Assembly (NCBI GenBank): GCA_004359425.1
Contig: PTEU01000001.1
Span: 843,071 to 907,070, forward strand
DNA from: Ideonella sp. MAG2
GTDB lineage: Bacteria; Pseudomonadota; Gammaproteobacteria; Burkholderiales; Burkholderiaceae_C
Length of the DNA stretch: 64,000 nucleotides
Direction of reading: 5' to 3'
A program made the translations under genes and the position numbers. The notes beneath the pieces were generated by a model, which was not told where the DNA came from, did no database searches, and saw nothing but the letters and a program-made list of their open reading frames with translations. This document shows, piece after piece, positions 9,632-21,301 of this stretch. Within the stretch, counting starts at the first letter, position 1; the number at the start of each line of letters is the position of its first letter.

Positions 9632-10515
9632 CGCTTGAGCGTGGTCACCGCGTCGGAGAACCGCGCGGTGAGCGACTCCACAAAGTACACCGAGCGATGC
9701 TGGCCCCCGGTGCAGCCAATGGCCACCGTCAGGTAGCTGCGTTGGTCGTCCTCAAACGCGGGGAGCCAACGGCGCACAAAGGCATCGATCTGCGACAGCA
9801 TCTCGCCGACCTCGGGTTGGCCCGCCAGATAGTCGGCCACGGGCTCGTCCATGCCGGTCAAAGGGCGCAGTTCACGGATGTAAAAAGGGTTGGGCAGCAC
9901 ACGCACGTCAAACACCAGGTCGGCGTCCAGTGGCACACCGTGCTTGAAGGCGAAGGATTCAAACACCAAGGTCAAACCGCTGCGCGTGGCTCCCACCAAG
10001 TCACGCACCCAGAGCCGGAGCTGGGCCGGGCGCAACTGGCTGGTGTCCAACACCGAGGACTGCTCGCGCAAGTCGGCCAGCAAGTCGCGTTCTAGCTCAA
10101 TCGCATCAAACAGCATGCGGTGCGGGTCACCGGCTTCGCTGGGCTTGGAGAGCGGATGCGGGCGGCGCGTCTCGGAAAAGCGCCTGATCAGCGCAGTCGT
10201 GGTGGCATTCAAAAAAATGCTGCGTACAAGCACGCCTTCGGCCTTGAGTTGCTGCAGGACAGGCAACAAGCCGGGCAATGAACTGGCCGTGCGCACATCC
10301 ACCGCAATCGCCATCTTGCGCACCCCGTGCAGGCTTTCCACGCGGATGAAATCGCGCAGCAGCTCGGGGGGCAGGTTGTCCACACAAAAGTAGCCCGCGT
10401 CCTCCAGCGCATGCAGGGCGACGGACTTGCCGGAGCCGGAGATGCCCGTGACCAGCACCACCTCGCGCTCGTGCTGTGGAGGGGCGGTGGGAGGCAAAGG
10501 GGTTTGGGGGGTCAT
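9604..10515 (-). CDS. rapZ: RNase adapter protein RapZ
   Basis: P-loop protein that in enterobacteria directs RNase E to the GlmZ small RNA and so controls amino-sugar synthesis. The 303-residue product has Walker [20 protein letters not shown], the VDNLPPELL motif, [12 protein letters not shown], and the conserved C-terminal [12 protein letters not shown]. Its start overlaps the recN stop by four bases, so the two are co-transcribed. The protein is complete. Confidence 0.95.
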   Translation of the reverse strand: MTPQTPLPPTAPPQHEREVVLVTGISGSGKSVALHALEDAGYFCVDNLPPELLRDFIRVESLHGVRKMAIAVDVRTASSLPGLLPVLQQLKAEGVLVRSIFLNATTTALIRRFSETRRPHPLSKPSEAGDPHRMLFDAIELERDLLADLREQSSVLDTSQLRPAQLRLWVRDLVGATRSGLTLVFESFAFKHGVPLDADLVFDVRVLPNPFYIRELRPLTGMDEPVADYLAGQPEVGEMLSQIDAFVRRWLPAFEDDQRSYLTVAIGCTGGQHRSVYFVESLTARFSDAVTTLKRHRELDGKA

Positions 10516-12224
10516 GCGTGGGGCGCGCGGCGCGCAGGGCTCGAAGGCGTAGCTTGGTTCAGCAACTCTTGGGCGTGGGCGAGGCTGGTGCCTTGGGCAC
10601 GCTCGCCGCCCAGCATGCGGGCGATCTCCGCCACACGGGCTTCGCCCGCAACCGGGCTGATGCGCGAGTGGGTTTGCCCCGCATCGCTGGTTTTGGCCAC
10701 CACCAGATGATGATCCCCGCAGGCCGCCACTTGGGGCAGGTGGGTCACGGCCAACACTTGGGCACTTTGGCCGAGCTGCTTCATCATCCGGCCCACAGCG
10801 TCGGCCACCGTGCCGCCCACGCCGGAGTCAATTTCGTCAAAGATCAGCGTGCTGGGCGCTGGGCGATCAAGGGCCTGATGGGCTTGGGCTTGGCGCTCAC
10901 GGGCCGTGGTCACGGCAATGGCCAAGGCCAGGCGAGACAGCTCCCCGCCGGAGGCCACCTTGGCCAGTGGCCGGGGCGTGCTGCCTGCATGGCCGGCCAC
11001 CAAGAACTCGGCCGCTTCCAGGCCATAGGCTTGGGGTTGGTCTTGGGTTTGCAAGTCCACTTCAAAGCGGCCACCGGCCATGCCCAAGTGTTGCATGGCC
11101 TCGGTCACCCGGGCAGAGAGCGGGCCTGCCGCTGCCCGCCGTGCTTGGCTGACCCGCTGGGCTTCATGACGCCAAGCGGCCTCGGCCTGGCCCAATGCGT
11201 GCTCCAGAGCATTCAGGTCTGCCGCTTGGTCAAGAGCTGCCAAGCTGGTGCGCCACTCCTGCAACAAGGCCGGTAGTTCTTCGGGGGGGCGGCGATAGCG
11301 GCGGGCCAGCCCCATCCAGGCGGACAGCCGTGCGTCCAGCGCTTCTAAGCGCTTGGGGTCCGGTTCCACGCGGCCCAGGTAGGCGTTCAGGCTGCGGGCG
11401 GCGTCATCCAACTGGGCTTGGGCACCCTGCAAGGCGTCCAACACCGTCTGCACTTGAGGGTCCCAGGCGCTGACGTGGTCCAGCGCGTTCAGGGCCCGGG
11501 CCACCAAACGGCTTGCGCTGTGGTCGTCTTCGTCCACCCACTGATGGGCTTGATGGGCGGCGTCGACCAGCGCCTGGCCATGGGCCAGGCGCTGGTGTTC
11601 GGTGTTGAGGGCGGCCCACTCCTCCTCGCCCGGGGCGAGGCGTTCCAGCTCGCCAATCTGCCACACCAGGCGCTCGCGCTCGCTGTCGCGCTGGCCCTGG
11701 GCGCTGCGGGCCTGTGCCAAGGCCTCGGTGGCGTCGCGCCAGCGGGCAAAGGCGTGGGCCAGGGCTTGAGTGTCCAGCCCGGCTTGCTCGTCCAACAGGG
11801 CGCGCACCGAGGCTGGGCGGGTCAGGCCCTGCCAAGCATGTTGGCCGTGGATGTCCACCAAGTGGTCGGCCAGCTCGCGCAGTTGTGTCAAGGTGGCTGG
11901 GCTGCCGTTGATGAAGCCTCGGCTCTTGCCTTGGGCGTCAATCACCCGACGCAGCATTAACTCGCCGTCGGCTTCAAAGCCATGCTCCTCCAGCCAGTTG
12001 GTTAAGGCTGCTGGGGCGTCAAAGCTGGCGGTGATGTCGGCGCGGGCGGCGCCGTCGCGCACCACCGGGCCGTCGGCTCGGGCACCCAAGGCCAGTTGCA
12101 GCGCGTCAATCAAAATTGATTTACCCGCCCCGGTTTCACCCGTCAGCACGGTAAAGCCCGCGCTGAAGCTGACATCCAGGTGCGTGACGATGACGAAGTC
12201 TTGAAGCGTCAGGTGTTTGAGCAT
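10512..12224 (-). CDS. recN: DNA repair protein RecN
   Basis: SMC-like ATPase acting at double-strand breaks. The 570-residue protein has Walker [21 protein letters not shown] at the N-terminus, a central coiled-coil region rich in Ala, Gln and Glu, the ABC signature [14 protein letters not shown] (about residues 425-438), Walker [15 protein letters not shown] and the D-loop region [13 protein letters not shown]. Length is normal. It lies between nadK, two bases upstream, and rapZ, forming a nadK-recN-rapZ operon. Confidence 0.96.
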   Translation of the reverse strand: MLKHLTLQDFVIVTHLDVSFSAGFTVLTGETGAGKSILIDALQLALGARADGPVVRDGAARADITASFDAPAALTNWLEEHGFEADGELMLRRVIDAQGKSRGFINGSPATLTQLRELADHLVDIHGQHAWQGLTRPASVRALLDEQAGLDTQALAHAFARWRDATEALAQARSAQGQRDSERERLVWQIGELERLAPGEEEWAALNTEHQRLAHGQALVDAAHQAHQWVDEDDHSASRLVARALNALDHVSAWDPQVQTVLDALQGAQAQLDDAARSLNAYLGRVEPDPKRLEALDARLSAWMGLARRYRRPPEELPALLQEWRTSLAALDQAADLNALEHALGQAEAAWRHEAQRVSQARRAAAGPLSARVTEAMQHLGMAGGRFEVDLQTQDQPQAYGLEAAEFLVAGHAGSTPRPLAKVASGGELSRLALAIAVTTARERQAQAHQALDRPAPSTLIFDEIDSGVGGTVADAVGRMMKQLGQSAQVLAVTHLPQVAACGDHHLVVAKTSDAGQTHSRISPVAGEARVAEIARMLGGERAQGTSLAHAQELLNQATPSSPARRAPHA

Positions 12225-12226
12225 GC

Positions 12227-13102
12227 TCAGACCACACCCTCATACCAACGCAGCTTTCGCCGCAAGGTGGCGTAATAACTCCAACCCCGAGGGTGCAAGA
12301 AGCGCACTGCCACGCTGGAGCGGCCAACACGAACCTGGTCACCGTGCATCAGGCTGGCCAGGCTGTGCATGTCGAAATTGGCACTGCTGTCCTTGCCCGA
12401 CACGATGGTGACCTGTACCTCTTGAGTGTCCGGCAACACAATGGGGCGGTTGGACAAGGTGTGCGAGGCAATGGGCACAACAATCCAGCCCCCCACAGCA
12501 GGGTGCAAGATTGGCCCACCGGCTGACAGGGCATAGGCGGTGGAGCCCGTGGGGGAGGCAATGATCAAGCCATCAGCCCGCATATTGGCCACAAACTCGC
12601 CGCCAATGTCCACCCGCAGCTCCACCATGCTGGCGGTGGGGCCGCGCGCCACCACCACGTCGTTCAGGGCCATGCCTTGGAAGATGGGTTCCTCGTCGCG
12701 CCACACGCCGCCCTCCATCATGGAGCGGCGCTCTTCCTCGTAATCGCCCCGAACAATCGGCCCCAAGGCCTCGGCCCAGTCCATGCCCCGCACATCGGTG
12801 ATAAAGCCCAAGCGCCCTTGGTTGATGCCCACCAGCGGCACATTGAATGGGGCCAATTCGCGGGCAATGCCCAGCATGGTGCCGTCACCGCCCACCACCA
12901 CGGCAATGTCGCACTGTGCGCCAATCTCGGCGGGGCTCAAGGCCCCGTATTCGTCCCAGTCCGTGGCCATGGCCGTGTCGCGGTCGACCGAAACGTCCAA
13001 ACCCTGGCGGGTCAAAAACTGGGCAATTTGCTCCAGCAAGGGGCGGATGCCCTGAGCTTGGTGCTTGCCTACAAGCGCGGCGTGGCGAAAACGGGTCGGC
13101 AT
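12227..13102 (-). CDS. nadK: NAD kinase
   Basis: Phosphorylates NAD to NADP. The 291-residue product has the signature [16 protein letters not shown] (GGDG), [19 protein letters not shown], and the substrate segment [26 protein letters not shown] 13102 gives the family length; the frame continues upstream only as the antisense of hrcA. It is divergent from hrcA with a 72-base gap and is followed closely by recN. Confidence 0.96.
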   Translation of the reverse strand: MPTRFRHAALVGKHQAQGIRPLLEQIAQFLTRQGLDVSVDRDTAMATDWDEYGALSPAEIGAQCDIAVVVGGDGTMLGIARELAPFNVPLVGINQGRLGFITDVRGMDWAEALGPIVRGDYEEERRSMMEGGVWRDEEPIFQGMALNDVVVARGPTASMVELRVDIGGEFVANMRADGLIIASPTGSTAYALSAGGPILHPAVGGWIVVPIASHTLSNRPIVLPDTQEVQVTIVSGKDSSANFDMHSLASLMHGDQVRVGRSSVAVRFLHPRGWSYYATLRRKLRWYEGVV

Positions 13103-13162
13103 GGTGCGAGGAATTACACCACAGCCCCTGCGTGCATCCACTGCGCCAAAGGCCTGCATCCG

Positions 13163-13168
13163 TACAAT
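13163..13168 (+). promoter_or_regulatory. Possible -10 box for hrcA
   Basis: TACAAT six bases before the hrcA ATG at 13175. The same hexamer precedes the CAT tRNA (14217) and argJ (41357). If used here it would give an almost leaderless transcript. No CIRCE element (TTAGCACTC inverted repeat) is visible in this gap. Confidence 0.3.
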
Positions 13169-13174
13169 GGCCCC

Positions 13175-14191
13175 ATGCTGGACGACCGCGCCCGATCCCT
13201 GCTCAAAACCTTGGTGGAACGCTATATCGCGGACGGCCAGCCCGTGGGCTCGCGCACCTTGTCCAAGGCCTCGGGCTTGGAGCTTTCGCCCGCCACCATC
13301 CGCAATGTGATGGCGGATCTGGAGGAAATGGGCCTGATCGTCAGCCCCCACACCTCTGCTGGGCGCATTCCTACGCCTCGCGGCTACCGCTTGTTTGTGG
13401 ACACCATGCTGACGGTCCGCCCCATGGACGGTGGGATGCCGCAGATGGCCGACGCCCCACTGGCCCCCGATCAACCTCAGCGCGTGATCGCCCAGGCTGC
13501 CACCCTGCTGTCCAACCTCTCCAGCTTTGTGGGCGTGATCACCGCGCCCAAAAAAGCCAGTGTGTTCCGGCACATTGAGTTTTTGCGCCTGGGTGAACGC
13601 CGGGTGCTGGTGATCTTGGTGGCCCCCGATGGCGACGTGCAAAACCGGGTGCTGTTCACCACGCATGACCACAGCCAAAGCGAGCTGGTCGAGGCCACCA
13701 ACTTCTTGAACGCGCACTATGGTGGGCTCAGCATTGAGGAAGTGCGGCTGCGCCTGAAGTCTGAGGTGGACGAGCTGCGCGGTGAGATCGCCAGTTTGAT
13801 GCGGGCTGCCGTGCAAGTGGGCACCGAGGTGATGGAAGAGAATCAAGAGCAAGTGGTGGTGAGCGGCGAGCGCAACCTCTTGGGTGTGCAAGACTTCGGC
13901 AACGACCTCAGTGCCATGCGCAAGATGTTCGACCTGTTCGAGCAAAAAACCCAGTTGCTGCGCCTGCTTGATACCTCCAGCCGCGCCGAGGGTGTGCGTA
14001 TCTTTATAGGCGGTGAAAGTGGCGTTGTGCCCTACGAGGAGCTGTCGGTGGTGTCGGCACCCTATGAAGTAGATGGCCGCGTGGTGGGCACCCTGGGCGT
14101 GATTGGCCCCACCCGCATGGCCTATGACCGCATGATCCAGATTGTGGACATCACCTCCAAGCTGGTGGGCAACGCGCTCTCGCAGCGCTGA
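13175..14191 (+). CDS. hrcA: Heat-inducible transcription repressor HrcA
   Basis: Represses chaperone operons by binding CIRCE elements. The 338-residue protein opens with the winged-helix segment [37 protein letters not shown] and [18 protein letters not shown], followed by the GAF-like HrcA domain and the C-terminal [23 protein letters not shown]. Length and motifs are normal. It is divergent from nadK, as in other Burkholderiales. No target site was seen in this window. Confidence 0.96.
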   Translation: MLDDRARSLLKTLVERYIADGQPVGSRTLSKASGLELSPATIRNVMADLEEMGLIVSPHTSAGRIPTPRGYRLFVDTMLTVRPMDGGMPQMADAPLAPDQPQRVIAQAATLLSNLSSFVGVITAPKKASVFRHIEFLRLGERRVLVILVAPDGDVQNRVLFTTHDHSQSELVEATNFLNAHYGGLSIEEVRLRLKSEVDELRGEIASLMRAAVQVGTEVMEENQEQVVVSGERNLLGVQDFGNDLSAMRKMFDLFEQKTQLLRLLDTSSRAEGVRIFIGGESGVVPYEELSVVSAPYEVDGRVVGTLGVIGPTRMAYDRMIQIVDITSKLVGNALSQR

Positions 14192-14279
14192 TTCTCAAAA
14201 GGGCTTGCCAGGCCCCTACAATCGCAATCCTTCTGCCCAGAGCAGCTTCGCTCCCTCTGTGGCCAGACCCGTTTTCCGG

Positions 14280-14356
14280 GGGCCGTTAGCTCAGTTGGTT
14301 AGAGCAGAGGACTCATAATCCTTTGGTCATAGGTTCAAGTCCTATACGGCCTACCA
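14280..14356 (+). tRNA. tRNA with CAT anticodon (elongator Met, or Ile2)
   Basis: Cloverleaf with acceptor GGGCCGT/ACGGCCT (G-U at the first pair), anticodon arm AGGA-CTCATAA-TCCT, T-arm ATAGG-TTCAAGT-CCTAT and encoded CCA at 14354-14356. The CAT anticodon fits elongator Met, or Ile2 if modified by TilS; elongator Met is preferred from general resemblance. The initiator is excluded because the acceptor first pair is present. Confidence 0.9.
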
Positions 14357-14627
14357 CTTCTCTTCAAGCTTGCATGGCGGCGCAGCCCCATCGCCCAATG
14401 CGGGATGCATTGAGCTTGGTGTTTTCCCTTGGGTTTCGACAGGGTCAGGGCATTATGGGCTTGGTCTGCCCCCTTGAACATGGGGAGTGGCGTTGACGCC
14501 GCTCAGAGGCACCGTGACACTCGCCGCTTGGTCACTAGAGGCCGTTTTGTATCGGGGGCTCAAGCCCTTGTTGCAGGACTTCATCACCTCGGTGCATTTC
14601 AAACTCTGTTGTAGCTGGAGAAGCTGA

Positions 14628-15901
14628 ATGACGTTCAAGTCGACCCCGCGGTTCACCCGCATTTCCGCAGCATTGGGCCTGGCTGTGGCCACCATGGGTG
14701 TGGCGCATGCCGCCGACACCACCCGTGTCATCGTGGAGTTCAAGTCCGAAGCCAAGGCTGAAGCGGCAGCGCGCAAGGCATTGGCCATGCTGGGCGGCAA
14801 GGTCAAGCTGGAGATTTTGGGCGGCGGTGCTGTGGCGGCAGAGGTCCCGACCAACGCTCTGGACACGGTACGCACGTGGCAGGCACCGTTGCCGCTATCA
14901 ACAACAGCGGTGTGGGTGTGGTGGGTGTCAACCCCAACAAAAAGCTGAAGCTGCACATCGTCAAGGTGTTCGGTGCGAATGGCTGGGCTTACTCCTCCTC
15001 CTTGTCCAACGCGGCAAAGAAGTGCCAGGCTGCCGGTGCCAACATCATCAGCATGTCGCTGGGTGGTTCTCTGAACAACCCACTGGAGAGCAAGACCTTC
15101 GCCAACCTGCAAAAAGCAGGCATCCTGTCTATCGCTGCGGCGGGCAATGACGGCAATACGGCCACCTCCTATCCGGCGGGCTATGCGTCTGTGGTGTCGG
15201 TGGCTGCTGTGGATGCCAACAAGGTGGCCGCAGGCTTCTCTCAGCGCAACAATGATGTTGAAATTTCAGGTCCCGGCGTAGCTGTTTTGTCGACCGTGCC
15301 CATGGGCAAGGGCACCAATTCGGCATTGACCGTGGGTGCCAGCACCTACGCGCCAGGCGGCATGGCCGGCTCTCCGGCTGGGTCCGTCACTGCGCCTTTG
15401 GCTAACTTCGGCCTGGGCACTGCGATTGACACGGCGATGGCGGGCAAGGTCTGCTTGATTCAGCGCGGCAGCATCACATTTGCTGAAAAGGTCTTGAACT
15501 GCCAGAACAGCGGTGGCGTTGGTGCTGTGGTTTACAACAACGTCGCTGGTGGCTTTGGTGGCACCTTGGGTGGTACTGCGACCACCATCCCGTCGGTCAC
15601 GGCGTCGGACACCGAAGGTGCGGCCATGGTGGCGCAGGTGGGCCAGTCGGCGACTTTGGCGGTTACGACCTCCAACTACGCCGAATTTGACGGTACCTCG
15701 ATGGCGACACCGCACGTGGCCGCCGTGGCTGCCTTGGTATGGAGCCACTTCCCCAATTGCACGGGTCAGCAAATCCGCGCCTCTCTGAACAAGAGCGCCA
15801 TGGATCTGGGCACCGCTGGCCGTGACACCACGTATGGCTGGGGCTTGGTCCAAGCCAAGGCCGCTTACACACGCATCCAAAACAAGGGCTGCGGCAAATA
15901 A
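14628..15901 (+). pseudogene. Secreted subtilisin-like (S8) serine protease, internally deleted
   Basis: Signal peptide (residues 1-28, ending VAHAAD) and an inhibitor-like propeptide (TRVIVEFKSEAKAEAAARKAL) are read from 14628. Near 14855-14864 the frame changes, and the catalytic domain resumes at GHGTHVAGTVAA (catalytic His), followed by the oxyanion region AAAGNDG, an inserted PA-like domain (CLIQRGSITFAEKVLNCQNSG) and the catalytic Ser in DGTSMATPHVAA. The segment carrying the catalytic Asp is missing. The two frames overlap, which is expected for a deletion that changed the frame. The end at 15901 and the terminator at 15950 are intact. Confidence 0.8.
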
Positions 15902-15949
15902 TGTGCTGAGGAGAGCGCCGGAGGGCAGACCACTGCCCCTGGACGCAAG

Positions 15950-15976
15950 AAGGGGTCCCGAGAGGGACCCCTTTTT
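15950..15976 (+). terminator. Intrinsic terminator after the subtilase gene
   Basis: Perfect 10-bp stem AAGGGGTCCC/GGGACCCCTT with GAGA loop, running into a T tract on the plus strand. Confidence 0.9.
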
Positions 15977-16001
15977 ACTTTGGTGCGCCCAGCTCGGTCT
16001 G

Positions 16002-16298
16002 TCAGGGCAGCTTTTTGATCTGCGTCACCACGTACTGACCGTCGACTTTGTCCGCTGTAAAGCTGACGCGGTCGCCTTCGTTCAGGCCGTCAAGCAACTG
16101 AGCGGGCTTGGCCTTGAAGGCCATGGTCATGGGTGGCATGTCGAGGTTTTTGATCTCGCCGTGCTTGAGGGTGACTTTGGCCTGGGCTTTGTCGATCTTC
16201 TTGACTTCGCCTTCTGACGCTTGCGCCCACAGCGCGGCACTGCCCAGAGCCAGGGCGGTCAGGGTGCGACGGAGAAGGGTGGTAGCAATCAGTGGCAT
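16002..16298 (-). CDS. CusF-like periplasmic copper-binding protein
   Basis: Small 98-residue exported protein: signal peptide through about residue 27 (LGSAALWAQA), then a single OB-fold-like domain with NLDMPPMTMAFKAKPAQLL. The paired methionines (MPPMTM) match the Cu(I) ligand pattern of CusF. It probably carries or buffers periplasmic copper. No cus efflux genes are next to it, so it is an orphan here. Transcribed towards the subtilase terminator and divergent from argB. Confidence 0.8.
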   Translation of the reverse strand: MPLIATTLLRRTLTALALGSAALWAQASEGEVKKIDKAQAKVTLKHGEIKNLDMPPMTMAFKAKPAQLLDGLNEGDRVSFTADKVDGQYVVTQIKKLP

Positions 16299-16361
16299 GG
16301 TGAGTCCTTTCCGGGATTCAACGGGTCGGGGGCCCCTTGGGTAGACAGGCTCCTAGAATAG

Positions 16362-18027
<1,666 letters not shown>

Positions 18028-18028
<1 letters not shown>

Positions 18029-18525
18029 TGTCCGATTTGCCTGACCCTGCCGATCCGGCCCCCGCCGCAGACCACAGCCCCGCTGAAGACGCTGTTGCGC
18101 CCGCGCGCAAGCGGCCCAAACCCGGTGAGCGCCGGGTGCAAATTCTCCAGGCCTTGGCGTCCATGCTCGAACAACCCGGCGCAGACCGTATCACCACGGC
18201 GGCGCTGGCAGGCAAGCTCTCCGTCAGCGAGGCGGCGCTCTATAGGCACTTTGCCAGCAAAGCTCAAATGTTCGAAGGGCTGATCGAGTTCATCGAATCC
18301 AGCATCTTCACCCTCATCAACCAAATCAGTGAGCGTGAGCCCGATGCTCAGCAGCAGGCGAGGCGCATTACCCATGTCCTGCTGCAGTTTGGCGAAAAAA
18401 ACCCCGGCATGACCCGCGTGATGGTGGGTGACGCCTTGGTGTTTGAGAACGAACGCCTGATCGCCCGCATGAACCAGTTCTTTGACCGGGTGGAGTCGCA
18501 GTTGCGCCAGTGCTTGCGCGGGGTT
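18028..18525 (+). pseudogene. slmA: SlmA-type TetR nucleoid-occlusion factor, C-terminus missing
   Basis: SlmA binds specific chromosomal sites and blocks FtsZ assembly over the nucleoid. Residues about 30-165 match: [18 protein letters not shown], the helix-turn-helix [36 protein letters not shown], and [24 protein letters not shown]. After [10 protein letters not shown] the frame continues without a stop into an unrelated ATPase. The last 60 or so residues of SlmA are absent. The join is in frame, so a single 404-residue open frame results, but both partners are known separate families with conserved sequence missing at the join. Confidence 0.82.
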
Positions 18526-19217
18526 GCACGCTATCGCCGCCGCCAGGGTGCGGCCGTGTTGGAGCCTGTCAAGCATGTCGCAGGCATTCGCCTGTCTGAC
18601 CTCAAAGAAATTGATGGCCAGCGCGACCGCCTCTTGCGCAACACCGCGCAGTTTGTGGCGGGCTCACCGGCCAACAATGTGTTGCTCACGGGTGCCCGCG
18701 GCACCGGCAAAAGCTCATTGATCAAGGCGTGCCTGAACGAGTTTGCCGCTCAAGGCTTGCGCTTGATCGAAGTCGACAAGGCCGAGTTGACCGACCTGCC
18801 CGATATTGCCGACCTGGTGGCCGAGCGCCCCGAGCGCTTCATCATTTTTTGCGACGACCTCAGCTTTGAAGAAGGCGAGGCCGGCTACAAGGCCCTGAAG
18901 TCCATGCTGGACGGCACCGTGGCGGCCAGCAGTGACAACGTGCTGATTTACGCCACCAGCAATCGTCGCCACTTGTTGCCCGAGAAAATGAAAGACAACC
19001 TGGGTGCCAGCTATACCGATGAGGGTGAGCTGCACCCAGGCGAGGCGGTGGAAGAAAAGATCTCGCTGTCTGAGCGCTTTGGTTTGTGGATCAGCTTCTA
19101 CCCCTTCAGCCAAGACGAATACCTGGCCATCGTGGCCCAATGGCTGCAACACCTGGGGATGACGGAGGCTGATATTCAGGCAGCCCGGCCTGAGGCCTTG
19201 ATCTTTGCGCTGGAGCA
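18526..19217 (+). pseudogene. DUF815-family AAA ATPase, both ends missing
   Basis: P-loop ATPase of unknown role. Present are [21 protein letters not shown], Walker [20 protein letters not shown], Walker [16 protein letters not shown], the sensor segment [14 protein letters not shown], and [24 protein letters not shown]. The N-terminal portion is lost at the slmA join near 18525. The C-terminus stops short after [12 protein letters not shown], where the 95-bp repeat begins at 19218. It is not a natural fusion with the TetR domain. Confidence 0.82.
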
Positions 19218-19506
19218 CGGGGCCACGCATCGCGATTAAAGGGTGGTCACAGGGCAGTTCAGGCCAGACGGCTACACTTTCGCCATGAATTGGTTGGACA
19301 AAGTTCGGTGGGCCAAAGCATGGCCTGGGAGACACTGCCTGTGGCCAGCTACCCGGTGTTGCCGGGCACCATTCCTGTGCTGCAATGGTTCGCCGCAGAG
19401 CGTGGCTTTGTCGGGGCCACGCATCGCGATTAAAGGGTGGTCACAGGGCAGTTCAGGCCAGACGGCTACACTTTCGCCATGAATTGGTTGGACAAAGTTC
19501 GGTGGG
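19218..19506. repeat. 95-bp direct duplication covering the hisI start
   Basis: Positions 19218-19312 and 19412-19506 are identical over 95 bases (offset 194), with one mismatch then five more matching bases. The unit contains the last codons of a short frame (ATHRD-stop), the hisI leader and the first nine codons of hisI. The upstream copy leads into unrelated sequence. The second copy continues into intact hisI. Confidence 0.95.
19320..19433 (+). pseudogene. C-terminal fragment, possibly of a MutT/NUDIX hydrolase
   Basis: A 37-codon frame between the two repeat copies reads MAWETLPVASYPVLPG...WFAAERGFVG and stops at 19433. The PVLPGTIPVLQWFA ending resembles the C-terminus of Burkholderiales MutT-type hydrolases that follow DUF815 genes; this is from memory and uncertain. 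The NUDIX box is not present, so if it is MutT, all but the tail was lost at this junction. Confidence 0.35.
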
Positions 19507-19868
19507 ACAAAGACGGGCTCGTTCCCGCCATCGCCCAAGAGGCCTCTAGCGGCGATGTGCTGATGTTTGCGTGGATGAACCGCGAGGCCCTGGCCTTGAC
19601 GGCCGAGCGCATGCAGGCGGTGTACTGGAGTCGTTCTCGCAACAAGCTGTGGGCCAAGGGCGAAGAGTCCGGCCATGTGCAGCAAGTGCATGAGATCCGG
19701 CTCGACTGCGACCAAGACGTGGTGCTGCTCAAAATCACCCAACTGGGCCATGAGCCTGGCCTTGCTTGCCACACCGGTCGGCACAGTTGCTTTTATGAGC
19801 GTTTGGAAGATGGTGAGTGGAAATCTGTGGACCCGGTCTTGAAAGACCCGGCCTCCATCTACAAATAG
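19479..19868 (+). CDS. hisI: Phosphoribosyl-AMP cyclohydrolase
   Basis: Third step of histidine synthesis. The 129-residue single-domain enzyme has [25 protein letters not shown], the metal-binding segment [30 protein letters not shown] and the [10 protein letters not shown] cysteine motif. It starts in the downstream copy of the 95-bp repeat. hisE follows after seven bases. The usual hisA and hisF upstream are not here; the damaged region just before may have lost them. Confidence 0.95.
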   Translation: MNWLDKVRWDKDGLVPAIAQEASSGDVLMFAWMNREALALTAERMQAVYWSRSRNKLWAKGEESGHVQQVHEIRLDCDQDVVLLKITQLGHEPGLACHTGRHSCFYERLEDGEWKSVDPVLKDPASIYK

Positions 19869-19875
19869 GGTCGCA

Positions 19876-20223
19876 ATGAACTCCAACCACACCCTGGAAC
19901 GCCTGGCGGCCGTGATCGAAAGCCGCCGTGGTGGTGACCCGGACAAAAGCTATGTGGCGCGGCTGTTCCACAAAGGCACCGACACCATCTTGAAAAAGGT
20001 GGGCGAAGAAGCCTGCGAGACAGTGATGGCCGCCAAAGATGGCGACAAAGCCAAGATCGTCTATGAGGTGGCGGACCTGTGGTTCCACAGCCTGGTGGCC
20101 TTGGCGCACTTTGGCCTCAGCCCTGCCGACGTGCTGGCCGAGTTGGAGCGCCGAGAGGGCTTGTCAGGGCTGGAAGAGTTTGCGGCCCGCAAAGCGCAGC
20201 AGCGCGAATCCCAAGGAGATTGA
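19876..20223 (+). CDS. hisE: Phosphoribosyl-ATP pyrophosphatase
   Basis: Second step of histidine synthesis. 115 residues with the all-helical NTP-pyrophosphatase motifs: [33 protein letters not shown] and [17 protein letters not shown] (metal-binding Glu/Asp). Follows hisI by seven bases, and the next gene begins two bases after its stop, so all three are one operon. Complete. Confidence 0.95.
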   Translation: MNSNHTLERLAAVIESRRGGDPDKSYVARLFHKGTDTILKKVGEEACETVMAAKDGDKAKIVYEVADLWFHSLVALAHFGLSPADVLAELERREGLSGLEEFAARKAQQRESQGD

Positions 20224-20225
20224 GC

Positions 20226-20612
20226 ATGGACGAAACCCCCCAGGTGGTCTTGAACCCTGAGCGCGAGGGATCACTGCGCACACTGGGCATGATCAGCTAT
20301 TTGCTGCATGCCGTTGTGGCCGTTGGTGCGGTGGTGCCGGGTTTTCAGCCCAGCATCTTGTTGTTGGTGGTGGCCTTCTTCATCGACTTGTTCAAGAAAG
20401 ATGAAGCCCGTGGTACCTGGCAAGAGAGCCATTTCAACTGGCGCATCCGCAGCGTGCTGTGGGCCTTTGGCCTCTACATCATCACCTCGCCGCTGTATTT
20501 GCTGCTGGTCTTTCCCGGCATGGTGGCTTGGTTCATCGTTTCGCTGTGGTTCCTCTACCGCGTCGCACGGGGCTGGCTGGCCCTGAACGACCGGCGCGCC
20601 ATGCCAGTTTGA
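20226..20612 (+). CDS. DUF4870-type small inner-membrane protein
   Basis: 128 residues with about three transmembrane segments: LGMISYLLHAVVAVGAVVPG, ILLLVVAFFIDLF and two closely spaced segments around LYIITSPLYLLLVFPGMVAWFIVSLWFLY. The motif WQESHFNWRIRSV is typical of the DUF4870-like proteins that sit between hisE and the HIT gene in Comamonadaceae. Function unknown. Confidence 0.75.
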   Translation: MDETPQVVLNPEREGSLRTLGMISYLLHAVVAVGAVVPGFQPSILLLVVAFFIDLFKKDEARGTWQESHFNWRIRSVLWAFGLYIITSPLYLLLVFPGMVAWFIVSLWFLYRVARGWLALNDRRAMPV

Positions 20613-20630
20613 ACACTTTCCTACTGCGCC

Positions 20631-20981
20631 ATGAGCCACGCTGACCCGAATTGCATCTTCTGCAAAATCATTGCAGGCCAGATTCCGGCCAAAAAGGTCT
20701 ATGAAGACGACGACATCCTCGCCTTCCATGACATTGCCCCCTGGGCACCGGTCCACATCCTTTTGATTCCCAAGCAGCACATCGTGTCCATGGCCGAGGT
20801 CACCGCCGCCGAGGCCGCAGTGCTGGGCCGCATGATGACCCTGGTGCCTACCCTGATGGCGCAACTCGGCGTGAACAATGGCTTCAGGCAGGTCATCAAT
20901 ACCGGGCATGATGGGCACCAAGAGGTGATGCACCTCCACATGCATGTCATGGGTGGTCCCAGGCCTTGGACAAGGGGCTGA
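20631..20981 (+). CDS. HIT-family (HINT-like) purine nucleoside phosphoramidase
   Basis: 116-residue histidine-triad protein. CIFCKIIAGQIPAKKVYEDDDILAFHDI (zinc-type cysteines at the N-terminus), HILLIPKQH, and the catalytic triad HLHMHVMGG near the C-terminus. The ending GGPRPWTRG is the expected family end, so it is complete. Conserved next to hisIE and tatA. Confidence 0.9.
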   Translation: MSHADPNCIFCKIIAGQIPAKKVYEDDDILAFHDIAPWAPVHILLIPKQHIVSMAEVTAAEAAVLGRMMTLVPTLMAQLGVNNGFRQVINTGHDGHQEVMHLHMHVMGGPRPWTRG

Positions 20982-21064
20982 AACCTCAAGGCTATTGATC
21001 CACCCCACCGGATGGGTGGTGGTGGCCGACTAGAATCTATGACTTCCTACACTGGAGATTGACT

Positions 21065-21298
21065 ATGGGTTCGTTCAGCATTTGGCATTGGCTGATCGTG
21101 TTGGTGGTGGTGGTGCTGATTTTTGGCACCAAGAAGCTGAAGAACGTGGGCTCCGACTTGGGGCAGGCGGTCAAGGGCTTCAAGGACGGCGTCAAGGGCG
21201 GCACTGAAAGCGCTCCAGAAGCCCCCGCGCAGCAAGTCACCGCCAACAAAGCGGCTGACGCCAATACCGTTGACGTTGACGCCAAGACCAAGTCTTGA
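21065..21298 (+). CDS. tatA: Twin-arginine translocase subunit TatA
   Basis: 77 residues: one N-terminal transmembrane helix ([18 protein letters not shown]), the hinge and amphipathic helix ([24 protein letters not shown]), then a charged tail. Forms the Tat export pore with TatB and TatC. ATG 21065 is preceded by TGGAGA at 21053-21058. The gene after it, tatB, is almost wholly missing. Confidence 0.95.
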   Translation: MGSFSIWHWLIVLVVVVLIFGTKKLKNVGSDLGQAVKGFKDGVKGGTESAPEAPAQQVTANKAADANTVDVDAKTKS

Positions 21299-21301
21299 TG
21301 C

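Noticed and set aside
12677-13174. In-frame 5' extension of hrcA
   Set aside because: Covers antisense nadK; the HrcA family N-terminus begins at [10 protein letters not shown] (13175).
14357-14627. Possible small gene between the CAT tRNA and the subtilase
   Set aside because: The only frame (14429-14614) has no ribosome-binding site or coding character; treated as intergenic.
20631-20981. Truncation of the HIT protein
   Set aside because: It ends GGPRPWTRG right after the histidine triad, which is the normal end of the family.
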